From Orientallactaga sibirica (lineage: Eukaryota > Chordata > Mammalia > Rodentia > Dipodidae), in the NCBI GenBank assembly GCA_036365145.1, contig JAEOAD010000012.1:45453001-45517000 (forward strand): 64,000 nt of DNA, written 5' to 3'. Shown here piece after piece: positions 1-10,540 of this stretch. Made by a program: the position numbers and the translations under genes. Within the stretch, counting starts at the first letter, position 1. Every line of letters begins with the position of its first letter. A model generated the notes under the pieces. The model saw only the letters and a program-made list of their open reading frames with translations. It was not told where the DNA came from and did not search any database.

Positions 1-165
1 TAAAGTACCCCAATTTGATTCCCCAAGATCCACATAAGCCAGATGCACAAGGTGGCACATGCATCTGGAGTTCGTTTGCAATAGCTGTAGGCACTGGTGC
101 ACCCATTCTCCCCCCCTCCCCGCCTCTCTTTCTCTCTCTCTCAAATAAATAAATAAATATAAATA
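1..165 (+). mobile_element. T-SINE, cut by window edge
   Basis: The body of the tRNA-headed SINE family runs from the 'gattcccc' B-box side through 'cataagccagatgcacaagg' and 'gagttcgtttgca' to a CT-rich stretch and an AAATAAATAAAT tail. The tRNA-like head lies outside the window. It continues into an AT-rich tail to about 200. Confidence 0.85.
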
Positions 166-1195
166 AAAATTAATTTTTAAAATATATTAAAATAAAATAA
201 TAATACGAATTTAAATCTAGAACCAAGACAGAGTTCAGTTAGGAGCTGTGTATTTCTTCCCACCCTTCCTCTACCCAGAGGAAATATAAAACTTTACAAA
301 GACCTGCAGGGTACCAGATACAATTCTATGCGAAAGCTTCGAAAAGCATTGCTTGATATGCAAGATAATTTTGTAAAAAGTGTTATAAGGGACAAAATTG
401 ATAGCTGAATGTAATTTGGTATTATGTCAAAGAAATACTGGCAGAATAACCATGGCTGAGAAGGTCAAGAAGTGAAAGAATTGTTTATTGCTCAGTGTGA
501 TGGCATGTGCCTATCCCAGCACTGCGGCAAGAGGATTGCCTCAAGTTCAAGATCAGCCTGGATTACATAGCAAGTAACAGGCCAGCAAGGGCTATATAGC
601 AAGACTTTGCTTCCGAAAAAAAAATAATGAAAAGTAATTGTTTATTTCTAGACAGTGTACAGCCTTATATATGATCCTTTAAACACATTTATTCTCTAAC
701 TGCTCTGCCTTACAAGTATTTCTGTCCATGGGCTAATAATGGTCTCAACATCCTAACATGGCTTTAGTCATATATACACTAATTCACTCACAAGTCATTA
801 GCAGGCCTAAGAGTCATACTGACGTATGTGAGATAGCCACCCCATATTTTTCAGGTTAACAAACCCTTTTCCCTTTCATCTGACTAAAGGTATTGCCTAG
901 TCTAACCCTACTGACTCATGAGGTAGAGGCAAGACTGTAGCTGCAACGAGTTCTCAGGAAATGTGAGCCATCAAGCCCCTGGGCCTGTCAGGAGTCCCAA
1001 ATCACCTTCCTATATCCCCTATGTCATGTGTGGGACATCTTGGAATGCTGTGCCTGACTCTCCTCCCTGTGAACTGGTTCAAATTTATTGAAGGGCACTG
1101 CCTACAATTAGCTTTGTACATAGCAGTTTAACCAACAGTATAAAAACAAAATGGATAAGTGAATCTGGAATCTGTCAGCACATTAAAAAAAAAAA
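166..1195. other. Mostly unique DNA around one old B1
   Basis: Apart from the B1 relic at 487-632 and a poly(A) run just before 1200, I see no recognisable repeat, no open frame of note and no splice-bounded exon here. The base composition is ordinary for mammalian intergenic or intronic DNA. Confidence 0.5.
487..632 (+). mobile_element. Old B1 SINE
   Basis: A diverged B1 with a recognisable 'tcccagcactgcgg' core, 'gaggattgcctcaagttcaag' and 'cagcctggattacatag' segments, ending in an A-rich tail with 'aataat'. It is more diverged than the B1 at 1442, so it is probably an older insertion. Confidence 0.65.
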
Positions 1196-1344
1196 AAAAA
1201 GAGTGATGGCTTAGCAGTTAAGTCACTCACTTGGGAAGCCTAAGGACCCAGGACCCACATAAGCCAGATGCACAGTGTGGCACATGTATCTGGATTTCGT
1301 TTGCAGTGGCTGGAGGCCCTGGTGTACTGATTCTCTCTCTCTAA

Positions 1345-1395
<51 letters not shown>

Positions 1396-1432
1396 CTTAC
1401 AAATAAATAAGTAAAACTTTTTTTAAAAAAAA
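1196..1432 (+). mobile_element. T-SINE
   Basis: The head starts near 'gtgatggcttagcagttaag' and the body includes 'cataagccagatgcacag'. It is followed by a long (CT)n run (about 1350-1392) and AAATAAATAAGTAAAA. A segment of the tRNA-like head between 'aggacccagg' and 'acccacataagc' is deleted, removing the usual 'ttcaattcccc' B box. Confidence 0.85.
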
Positions 1433-1441
1433 AGCCAAGAA

Positions 1442-1590
1442 GGCCAAGCGTGGTGGCACACGCCTTTAATCCCAGCACTAGGGAGGCAGAGGTAGGAGGA
1501 TCACCACCCTGAGAATACAGAGTGAATTCCAGGTCAGCCTGGGCTAGAATGAGACCCTACCTTGAAAAAACAAAAAACAAAAAACAAAAA
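1442..1590 (+). mobile_element. B1 SINE
   Basis: A B1 with 'gtggtggcacacgcctttaa', 'tcccagcactagggaggcag' and 'ccaggtcagcctgggctaga', ending in an A-rich tail. It is flanked by copies of AGCCAAGAA at 1433-1441 and 1591-1599, a 9-bp target-site duplication. The middle 'catgagttcaaggcc' stretch is shortened. Confidence 0.9.
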
Positions 1591-1600
1591 AGCCAAGAAA

Positions 1601-1837
1601 GGGGCTGGAGAGATGGATTAGTGGTTAAGGTGTTTGTCTGCAAAGCCAAAGGATCCTAGATCAATTCTCCAGGACCCACGTAAGCCAGATACACAAGGGG
1701 CATATGCATCTGGAGTTTGTTTGCAGTAGCTGGAGGTCCTGGCATGCCTATTCTCTCCTCTGCCTCTTTCTCTCTCCCTCAAGTAAGTAAGTAAGTAAGT
1801 AAATAAATAAATAAATAAATAAAAATATTTTTTAAAG
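1601..1837 (+). mobile_element. T-SINE at the same target site as the preceding B1
   Basis: A complete T-SINE from 'ggggctggagagatgg' to an (AAGT)n/(AAAT)n tail. GCCAAGAAA precedes it (1592-1600) and follows it (1838-1846). The same word also bounds the upstream B1, so two insertions used one target word. Confidence 0.9.
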
Positions 1838-1846
1838 GCCAAGAAA

Positions 1847-2587
1847 ATTAGAATCTGCCAGAAGTTTTTAAAATAATCTTTCCATAGAAATGCAAATGAA
1901 CACAGGTTTCTTCTGGTCTCCTAAATAAGGATTCAAGATGAGGTAAAACAAGTTTGATTATTAGACATAACTGGAACTCTGTTCTACCAAACTCTGATAA
2001 TGGAAAAGCTATTCTTTCATTTGTTCTAGATCTTGGTTTGAAACGAGGCTTTGTCTAAAACTGCCAGGGCGCGTGGTGTCTGGTTGGAGATGAAGAGGAG
2101 GAGGAAAGAGATAACACATCCAGAGATTAACTGAAAGAAATTCAATCCAGGATGTGAAATTTGCAAACAGTAATTGACAATGCGTATAGTCTACATCAAG
2201 AATGAAGAGAAATGAGTGAAAACAGGTAAGTTCAGCGAACCATATTGGATACTGCTAGCAGGAAGTTTACTAAAAGAGCTGCTCGGGCCACACAGTGTTA
2301 GAGGAAATTAGCTGTAGTGAAGACAAAATTCCTAAATAATTTTGGCTTCAGTTGAACAAAAATAGCATTTGCTTTTAAGGAACTGATATTGTGGGGACTT
2401 GATGATATTCTAGGAAATGAAGTGAGATAATGTTTTTAAAATAGCTTCTGATAATTTCCATGAGTAATTTCAGTTCTTATCACCATATTATGTGATTCAT
2501 GAGCAGTGCTGATAATAAGGCAAGGAAAGGTCTCAGAGCTCTTAAAGAAAGTCAGTGTTTCCCCTTGTCTAAAGAAAATAGTCCATT
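1847..2587. other. Unique DNA, nothing recognised
   Basis: There are no repeats I can name, no long open frame and no obvious regulatory motif cluster. It is AT-leaning intergenic or intronic sequence. Confidence 0.4.
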
Positions 2588-2861
2588 GGGCTGGTGAGAA
2601 GGCTTAGCGGATAAAGGTGATTGCTTGCAAAGCCAGACAACCCAGGTTCAATTCCCCAGTGCCCACATAAAACCAGATGCACAAACTGGTTTTATGCATC
2701 TAGAGTTCATTTGCAATGGCAAGAGACCCTGGTTTTCTTCTCTCTCTCCCTCTCTCTCTCTCTTTCACTCTCTTTCTCTCTCTTTCTTTCTCTCTTCTCT
2801 CCTCACCTCTTTTCTTTCCTGCCTCTCACTTCTTCCTCTCTTTCAAATAAATAAAAAAAAT
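2588..2861 (+). mobile_element. T-SINE with long pyrimidine tract
   Basis: The head 'gggctggtgagaaggcttag' and body 'cccacataaaaccagatgca' are followed by about 115 nt of almost pure C/T (2735-2845) and AAATAAATAAA. The tail abuts the truncated L1 that begins at 2862 without clear intervening sequence. Confidence 0.85.
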
Positions 2862-2910
2862 TATTCCATCTCATTCCTGTCAGAATGGCTATCATCAAGA
2901 AAACAAATGA

Positions 2911-3096
2911 GGGCTGAAGAGATGGCTTAGCAGTTAAGGCACTTGCCTGCGAAGCCTAAGGCCCTATGCTTGATATCTCCCACATCCCACATAAGCCGGA
3001 TGCACAAAGGTGACACAAGTGCAAGGTTGCACATGCACACTAGGTGGTGCAAGCATCTAGAGTTCGATTGCAGTGGCTGAGGCTCTGATGCACCAA

Positions 3097-3130
<34 letters not shown>

Positions 3131-3143
3131 AAAAAAAAAAAGG
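2911..3143 (+). mobile_element. T-SINE inserted in the L1 ORF2 remnant
   Basis: It is flanked by AAAACAAATGA (2900-2910) and AAAATAAATGA (3144-3154), a target-site duplication with one mismatch. The host L1 reads continuously across it. The body carries an extra internal stretch ('gtgacacaagtgcaaggttg') that I also see in the copies at 3671 and 52858, so this looks like a subfamily. Confidence 0.9.
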
Positions 3144-3670
3144 AAAATAAATGACAATAAACACTGGCAAGGATGTGGAAAAAGAGGCTTCTACACTGTT
3201 AGTGGGGATGCAAACTGGTATAGCCATCATAGAATTCAGTCTGGAGGTTCTTGAGTCAGCTAAAAATAGATCTACCATATGACCCAGCTATAGCACTCCT
3301 AGGCATATATCCTAAGGACTCTTCTCACTCACTACCTTAGAGACACTTGCTCATCCATGTTTATTGCTGCTCTATTCACAATAGATAGGAAATGGAACCA
3401 GCCTAGATGTCCCTCAACTGATCAATGGATAATGATGATGTGATATATTTATACAATGGAGTTCTACTCAGCAGTAAGGAAAAAGTGATATTTGCAGGGA
3501 AATGGATGGATATGGGAAGGATTATATTTAGTGAGGTAACCCAAACCCAGAAAGCCAAATGCCATATATTCTTCCTCATGTGTAGATCCTAGCTACAAAC
3601 ATTTAGACTTGTATGTGAGTTGGAGTATAAATCAGTAGCAGAGGTCAATAAGGTAGGAAGGGGCTATAAG

Positions 3671-3893
3671 GGGGGATGGAGAGATGGCTTAGCAATTAAG
3701 GCACTTGCCTGTGAAGCCTAAGAACTCATGTTTTGACTCTTCAGACCCCACATAAGCCAGATGCACAAGGAGATGCAAGTACAGAAGGTTGCACATGCGC
3801 ACAAGGTAGCACACATATGTGGAGTTTGATTACAGTGGCTGGAGGCCCTGGTGCACCAATTTTCTCACTCTCACTCTCTCGCATAAAAACAAA
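3671..3893 (+). mobile_element. T-SINE inserted in the L1 3'UTR
   Basis: This is the subfamily with the longer middle segment ('gcacatgcgcacaaggtagc'). It sits right after 'aggggctataag', the point where the full-length L1 continues into its purine-rich 3'UTR tract. Confidence 0.85.
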
Positions 3894-3915
3894 AAGGCCA
3901 TTCTGTTGAGCTTGC

Positions 3916-4036
3916 GAAGGAAGGAAGGAAGGAAGGAAGGAAGGAAGGAAGGAAGGAAGGAAGGAAGGAAGGAAGGAAGGGAGGGAGGGAGGGAGGGAGG
4001 GAGGGAGGAAGGACAGGGAGGGAGGAAGGAGAGGGG
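3916..4036 (+). repeat. (GGAA)n / (GGGA)n microsatellite
   Basis: About 16 GGAA units pass into GGGA units and then imperfect purine. It occupies the place where the full-length L1 3'UTR has a short purine tract ('agggaggg', 'aagaaaggg'), so it is probably an expansion of that L1 segment. Confidence 0.9.
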
Positions 4037-5163
4037 AGGACTTAAGGAGAGGATATTGTATATATGTAAGTAGAGGAAAAGATTATTGGGGGTGCAATAG
4101 CCTAAGTGAGGTCAGGGGAAAGGACTGAGTAAAGGAAGGGTAGGAGGAGGGCTAATTAAAATTTAAGATGTTATGAATAAGCCATATTGAAACCTACTTT
4201 TTTTGGATAATGGTGCACCTAGGTGCCATAGATTGTTACTAGAAAAATTTCAGTGCCAGGAATGGAATACCTTCCAGTGAGTTGTTGGCCAGGGAGGTTC
4301 CTGATGCCCCCAAAACATTACAGACCATTGCCACGGTTCTTGGTTGCCCTCAAGAACTAGATGGTAAGCTCCTATTGCTAAAGACTCCATGTTTTGGCTG
4401 CAGGTCACTGAGAAATCAAGATGGAAATGAGCTGAAAACCTCCTCCCTGTGGACCAGCTGACAGAAAGCTGGAAAAATCTATGCTGCATGCAGCCTATGA
4501 GAGAGAGCATTCATCAGCAGTGATAAACAGCAGTGGACACTGCAAGCCTTAAGATTGGCCAGCCAGGCCAAATGAATCAACAGGTGCAATAGTGGCATGT
4601 CTGTTATAGGGGAAACCAGCTGCTCTCTAAATGGACTCAAGGCCCACTCCACAGGAGGTAATACATGCGTGGTACTGAAAACCTAGTCAAAAGCCTATGG
4701 CAGGGGAGATCATGAGCCCTAGGGGAGTAACACCTGCTGTTAACTGGCTAAATGCATATATTATGCTCATCAAACTGCCCTGTAAGCACTTTTGTTAGTG
4801 TTCATACCCATATATTAATATTACTCTCACTTCAGGTTACAGAAGCTTCTCTTTTCCGATAGTGGGAACCACTGGGAAAACTCAGAAGGCACCATAGTGC
4901 TGAGAAGACGTGATAGAGGAGTGTCCATCACTGAAATATCTCTATCACAACTTCCAAGGCTTAGGGTCCATTACGGAAGAGGTGGCAGAAAGAATGTAAG
5001 AGCCAATGAAAGGGTAGGACTGCTTACAACACAATCTTCCAGACACAAAATGACCTGAATATCCATGACCTCACAGTGCCTGACACTACCTACACGTGAC
5101 CCTCAGAATAGAAGGAAAAGATGATGACATCAAAATAAATGAGAGACTGTTGGAGAGGGATGG

Positions 5164-5720
5164 AACCATAGAGGTTGGCGTGTAGGACAGAAGATGAGAA
5201 CTGGCAAAAGAAGAAGCTGAAGAAATGAGGCGGCCAAGACAACAGAGCCTTCTGCTCTGCTACCAAGCTTCTTCTTTCCCCTGGAGGAAGAGGGACTGTG
5301 GAAGGATGCCAGGCAGTGCAGTAATATGAAAGTGTGGCTGATAGTATGGAGAAAGGATTGATAGCAGAACGGGAAAGGCACAGGAGGCAGAATGACCTGT
5401 CATGGCTGTTGCAGTCACCAACATGCAGTGTGACAAGCTCGGGGGAAGAACACAGTACTCAAGAGACTCGTAACACGTGGCGGTTTTATAGAAATGGGAG
5501 CAAAGAGAGTATGAAGGAAAAAAAAAGAAGTTATCGAGGATAGTTCCAATTTTCCTTCTTTGTGTTTGTTTGTTTTTGTTTGTTTTGAGGTAACGGTCTC
5601 ATTCTAGCCCAGGCTGACCTGGAATTCACTATAGTCTCAGGGTGGGATTAAAAATGTATACCACTATGCCCAGCTTCAAATTTCTTGCTTGAGCAACTAG
5701 GTACATAACGATAGCATTCA

Positions 5721-5759
<39 letters not shown>

Positions 5760-6068
5760 CTGCAGAAAGCACAGGAAGGGAAGCTATAGATCAAGTTTAA
5801 GCTATGTGAGTTAAAAGAGTTCAAGTCATCTGAGGAACAAAGTTTTCTGTCCAATAGGCACTTGGTTCAGAAGAGAGATTTCAGAGCCAGAGATTCACAG
5901 GAGAGATAAGAGCATCCAGGGAGGATGTGTGGAACTTACAACGTACTTAATGTTAAGGGGAGAGAGGAACAAAAACTGTCAGAATTCTGAAGTTGCAATC
6001 AGAAAGTAAGGTGGAACCCAGGAATGCCTGACTCATGGGAGGTGAAGGATGTCTCAAAAGCACTGAAG
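5164..6068. other. Mostly unique DNA with a B1 relic and a poly(A) run
   Basis: Apart from the antisense B1 at 5556-5678 and 34 consecutive A residues at 5722-5755 (no attached element recognised), nothing here is nameable. Short open frames of 60-80 codons occur on both strands without coding features. Confidence 0.4.
5556..5678 (-). mobile_element. B1 SINE, shortened
   Basis: Antisense B1: a (GTTT)n tail complement, 'agcccaggctgacctggaat' and 'tatgcccagc'. The middle part between 'ctcaggg' and 'tgggattaa' is deleted. Confidence 0.8.
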
Positions 6069-6150
6069 GCTGGGGTAACTCACTGCTAGAGGGCTTGCCT
6101 CACATGTGGAGGGCTCTAGGTTTGATCCTCAGAAGAAAAAGAAAAGAAAC
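6069..6150 (+). mobile_element. ID-like short SINE
   Basis: About 80 bp with a tRNA-like head ('ctgctagagggcttgcct', 'ggctctaggtttgatcctca') and a GAAAA-rich tail. It resembles rodent ID elements. Confidence 0.55.
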
Positions 6151-7191
6151 AGTGAGTCAGTGATCAACATTCTCAGGTGCTACAGAGATATCAAGTGAGA
6201 TAAAGACTTCAGCAATGGCCAGTGGTACTTAGCCGGAGGGTTTGAGTGACCTTGGAGTGCACAGGACACCTTTGCAGAGTTACAGAAACGGAAGGCAGTT
6301 ATGGGTTAGGGAGTGCCTGAAGTTCAGAGAGTGGGGGAATGGGGAATCAATGGAGAGAAATCTTCAGAAGCTAGACTTTGAAAGAAAGAGGAGAGATGAA
6401 TGCAAAATAAGACACAGTGCTGAAAGAAGTTTTGGAGTCAGTGTGTGTTGTTTGGCTGGCTAGCTTGTTTTCACAGTTGAGAGAGCCTTGCATGTATTTA
6501 GCCAGGAAGGAGCTAAGGATGCCAGAGAGGGAGGATAAGAACAAGAGGGTATTCCCCAGGAAGCAACAAGGGAGGAACTCAGGATGCGGATGGAAGAATT
6601 AGCTTTGGGAGAAGAAGGGGTAGTATTGCTGAGCAACGGGAGGGAATGATGCCTGGAGATGCTAATAGCCTACAGACAGGACAAGCCACTGAAGTGCTCC
6701 TTCCATAAGTCCTCATCCTGTGACAGGAAAGGGACAGGGCAGGTCCTAGCAATGGAAGACAAGAGGAGGAGGAACATTTATATTAAGAGACTTAACAGAC
6801 ATGTTCGTGAATGACAGTACATCAATTTTATTTGAGCAAAAACCCCAAGGCAATCAGGGAACTATAACTACCTTCATGTCTAATGTTATTAAGGAATGAT
6901 TATTAACTTTTGTTTACATAATGTCCTTGTGGTTTATTTAGTATCCCTGCCCTTTCCTTTCAGCCTGTCAATGATATTTACAGATATAATAATATGTAAA
7001 TGATAACTTTAAAATACATGTGGGTGTGGGATAGAGGCTACAGATGAAACAAGACTGGCCATGAGCAAAGGGCTAGACATGGAAGTTCATGATAATATTC
7101 TCTCCGTTTATATGCATACATTTTTTTAAAGTTGTAAAACAATAAGGCAATTGTAGATAGATAAAGACATATGGGAAATTTATTAGGTTGC
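6151..7191. other. Unique DNA, nothing recognised
   Basis: G/A-rich first half, AT-rich second half. No repeats or exons recognised. Open frames up to 73 codons are within chance expectation. Confidence 0.4.
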
Positions 7192-7806
7192 TGTCAGGGT
7201 CTCAAAGCCCTCCCTATACCCATTCCTCTCATTCCTTCCCAACTATGACTGGGGCTTCAAAGGTCTCACTTCCCCAGAAGGGCTCAATGGTGGTTGGGGG
7301 TTTCTAGCCAGCCTGGTGCCCCCGCTCCATCCCCAGCATCAGCCCACAACTCCACACATCTCCCAAGGCCCTCTCCTTACAGGGCAGTTTCCCTCCATAG
7401 GGAACATATATAAAACCACCGGAAACTGATTCATTCTCTTCCCTGACATAAGGTGCTGTGTGTATGTGTTTTGTACCTCAGTCTGCCCCGTCTCAGCCTC
7501 TGTCTGTCTCTGCCTCTCCCTCCCTACACACACAACTTTCCTTCCTCTACCTCCCTCCCTCCTTTCTTCTGTTTTATCTCTATCCTTCCTGTTCTCTCTA
7601 GCCCCCCATTTCAGAGCCCCCTCTTATCCATTCCTCTCCCTCTCTCAGCAGTCAATTTGTGCACAATACAGCTGCTTTTGCTGAGTCCAGTAATCCAAAA
7701 CCTGCTCCCTTCCCTCCTGAGCAAGCCTGCTCTCAACCACTAGTAAAATAAACCTCTGTATACCAAGAAAAACTGTGCTCTCCATCCTCTATTCCAAACC
7801 CTAACA
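7192..7806 (+). mobile_element. Probable solo LTR of an endogenous retrovirus
   Basis: A 615-bp block begins TGTCAGGG and ends CCCTAACA, fitting the TG...CA rule. It has a TATA-like ATATATAAAA near 7407 and a poly(A) signal AATAAA at 7747-7752. The flanks are GTTGC (7187-7191) and GTCGC (7807-7811), a 5-bp duplication with one mismatch. The middle is C/T-rich. No internal retroviral genes adjoin it. I infer a solo LTR from this architecture and cannot name the family. Confidence 0.5.
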
Positions 7807-8670
7807 GTCGCATTGTAACCCTAGCTAACACTGAAGACAACAGAGATGTAACAAAATTTGAGTGACTTTTTCCCCTGGGAGCATTCAGAAGCCTTGACCT
7901 GAAAGTGAAGAAGCTATACTGATGCAAGGAAGGATCTAGAATGATATGGCAGTGGAAGGTAACAGAGATTATGCTGGGACCGACTAAAGAGAACCTGAAG
8001 TATTAAACCATTATCCTGCCCAGATTGTATGGGATGAGAAGGAACAAGAGAATACAAAAGTTACTGATTGACTCATGGAAAAACAAGACCCAAAGAAAAC
8101 TCATGGCTGTAAAATGGAAATATGAAAGATGGAACTATGGAAAGATTGGATTGGCAAGCCAGTCACTGGAGTTGACAATTTCAGTTCTGGGTGTCGACAA
8201 GGTCAAGTAGAGTTGCAAATGTCGATGGAGTACATGTGTAAGATGGTGACTAAAGTGGACTGGAGGTGAAAATCAAATGGAATTAAGAAAGTTGTGAAGT
8301 CGTGAGACTTGACGCTACATGGGTTCTATAAGAACCTTAAAACCTCCCACAGTGAGACTAGATTATCAGTTCCATAAAGACCAGCATGTTCCTGTCCTTA
8401 CCTCTTCCTCTCCTTTTCCCCTCCCTTGCTCTTCTTACTTTACATCCAGCATCTAATAGCACTTGACATAGAGAAAACGCTTCTCGGTGGCTTCTGAAGG
8501 CACAGTATACATGGAAGGACTATGTCTTTACCTTCAAGCCTTCAAGTGTCCACTCATCGCTGGCTAAGGGACTAACTAGGAGTAGGAGGAAAGGATGGAA
8601 CAAGCAAATGAATGAATATGCACTAAAGTGGGATGCAGAGAGCAAAACAAATGATAAAGTAATAAAAAGT
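7807..8670. other. Unique DNA, nothing recognised
   Basis: No named repeat or credible exon. Short open frames of about 60 codons only. Confidence 0.4.
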
Positions 8671-8821
8671 TGGTGCTGGAGATATGGCTTAGCAGTTAAG
8701 GTGCTTGCCTGAGAAGGCTAAAGACCCAGGTTCAGTTCCCCAGGACACATGTAAAGGCAGATGCACAAGGTGGCACATGTGTCTAGAGTTTGTTTGCAGT
8801 GACTAGAGGCCCTGGCATGCC

Positions 8822-8870
<49 letters not shown>

Positions 8871-8882
8871 AATTTTTTTGAA
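8671..8882 (+). mobile_element. T-SINE
   Basis: A full copy with about 46 nt of (CT)n. It is flanked by AAAGTAATAAAAAGT (8656-8670) and AAAGTAATGAAAAGT (8883-8897), a 14/15 target-site duplication, implying a fairly recent insertion. Confidence 0.9.
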
Positions 8883-8897
8883 AAAGTAATGAAAAGT

Positions 8898-10327
8898 AAG
8901 ACCTATGAGGAAAAACTCAAAGGACTTCATTTTAGCTGTCCTCTGTACCTGAACTAACACATAAGCTAACAATTGAGCTAATGACTGTTTTTGGTCAACT
9001 GAGAGGTAGTACAGGGTGAGGGAACAAGGGAAGGCTGTTTGCCTGGTGACTTCCTGACCTGGCTGTTATTTTGTTGGGAAGACTGGGTGGGTCTAAGTGG
9101 GAGTTGCTTTGCACTGCACCAGCTTGAGGTCATCCCCAGTTCAGAAGCCAGTGGGCAGAGCAAGAAATCCTGACCTGAAGGAACCTTTCAAGTCTGCATC
9201 AGACTAGATGAAACACCTCACCCTGCAACAGGTCTGTCTGCCCAGGAGTCTCTGAAACAAATTCGAAGTTTTGTGAATAAAGTGGGATCATGGAGCTGCA
9301 AACACAAAGCATCACCGTTCTTTAACTCTTGTTTCCTTTATTCACCAAATATCCTCCTGTCTAGTGGAAGGTTATCCCAGGCTACCCAAACGAGTTCTCC
9401 ACCAACTCAGAAAAATAGTAGGGAAAAGGATTTATGTTGAAGAAGCCAAAAATGTTAAAGGCCATGAAGAAGAATTTTAACAACAACAAAGAAGATACAC
9501 AGTCAGTCACATTACAAATAAAAATTTTATTAATGATAATCTCAAATATTGTGTGATTTTATCACTGGCCAGAAACTGGTTCATAAAACATTCCATAAAT
9601 TCCAAAATCACCATCCCAGTGGGTCCAGGTACTGTGATTGCCATTTACATATGAGAGGGCAAAGGGAGGTTTCCCGACACCCTCTGAGGGTTGGCTGGAA
9701 TAAACTGACAGATAATTAGAGAACGACACACACTCGTTTGTGCATGGAGACTGGCATACACAAATAGAGTAGAATAAACTCACCCTGAAACTGCTTATCT
9801 GCCTAGAGGTCTCAGAAACAAATGTGAGACTGGAGAAAATTTAGGGGGGAATAGTAAATGATTTCTAGGGGAGTTCAGCCGTCTTGAAGACACATATAAT
9901 GGGCTGCTGAACAATAAATTCTAAATCTCTTTGGAATATTGAATGGGGCTAAAAATAGAAGACAATGGTATGTGACAAAGTCTGTCCAGGTGGACTGACA
10001 CACTTCAGTCTTCCTGTGATATGACTCTAGCTAATGAAGAATCAGGGAAGGGATAGAAGTTCATTGTTTTCCTCGTTCATGGGCAGGACGCTAAGCAGGC
10101 AAAGAGTTGTCAGGGAAAAGCCTTTGCTGTCGCTTTCTAAGTTCCTTTAGTTTAAAAGAATGAGCCTACAAGTGTGTTCTATTTGGAGTGACAGTCTCTG
10201 GATTCTTTCGCAGGTAAAGAACTAGGCTAAGTGATTAAAAGAGACCACATAGCTAGTAAGCTAGACATGTAAGAGAAGGTCTCTGCTATTATAGTCACAA
10301 AACCAATTTTCGGTACAGAAAGGGAAG
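8898..10327. other. Unique DNA with a weak internal direct repeat
   Basis: This is 1.4 kb without a recognised transposon. A roughly 46-bp segment starting 'ctcaccctgcaacagg' near 9217 recurs in diverged form near 9779 ('ctcaccctgaaactgc'). Confidence 0.45.
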
Positions 10328-10540
10328 GCTGGCTGGGAGTGGGAGGCTGTAGAGCATGTTGTAGACAGAGAAAGTCCACCTAGGATAAAGAAGGTCACAC
10401 TGGCCAGCGGGTGGGAGGTTGTAGAGCATGTGCTAGACAGAGAAAGTCCTCCAGAACCAGTTAGGTCACGCTGGCTGGGGGTGGGAGGTTGTAGGGCATG
10501 TTGTAGACAGAGAAAGTCCTCCAGGATCAGTCAGGTCACT
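10328..10540 (+). repeat. Minisatellite, three copies of a ~71-bp unit
   Basis: The phrase GGGAGG(C/T)TGTAG starts at 10341, 10413 and 10483, so periods are 72 and 70 bp. Each unit also has 'agacagagaaagtcc' and an 'aggtcac' end. The second and third copies are more alike than the first. Flanking sequence is unique. Confidence 0.9.

Larger units (their letters stand above)
2862..5163 (+). mobile_element. 5'-truncated L1, ORF2 C-terminal part plus 3'UTR
   Basis: The sequence from 'ccatctcattcctgtcagaa' to the '...ctcagcagtaagg' region matches, base for base in long stretches, the ORF2 C-terminus of the full-length L1 at 18025-25596. The following 1.6 kb matches that element's 3'UTR. Shared landmarks include 'gctataagg', 'ggtgcaatagtggc', 'gaagcttctcttttc' and 'atagtgctgagaag'. 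Two T-SINEs (2911-3143 and 3671-3893) and a GGAA array interrupt it. Homology stops near 5163 without a poly(A) tail, so the 3' end is deleted as well. The ORF2 portion is riddled with stops and is non-functional. Confidence 0.9.

Noticed and set aside
1601..1680. tRNA gene in the SINE heads
   Set aside because: A- and B-box-like sequences are present in dozens of copies joined to SINE bodies. None folds as an isolated tRNA gene, and they are retroposon promoters.
5722..5755. 34-nt poly(A) run as the tail of a processed pseudogene
   Set aside because: The preceding sequence is an unrelated antisense B1 and short unique DNA. No coding homology or target duplication was found.
10328..10540. 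CRISPR-like array
   Set aside because: Only three long, diverging units with no distinct repeat/spacer division, in a mammalian genome. It is a minisatellite.
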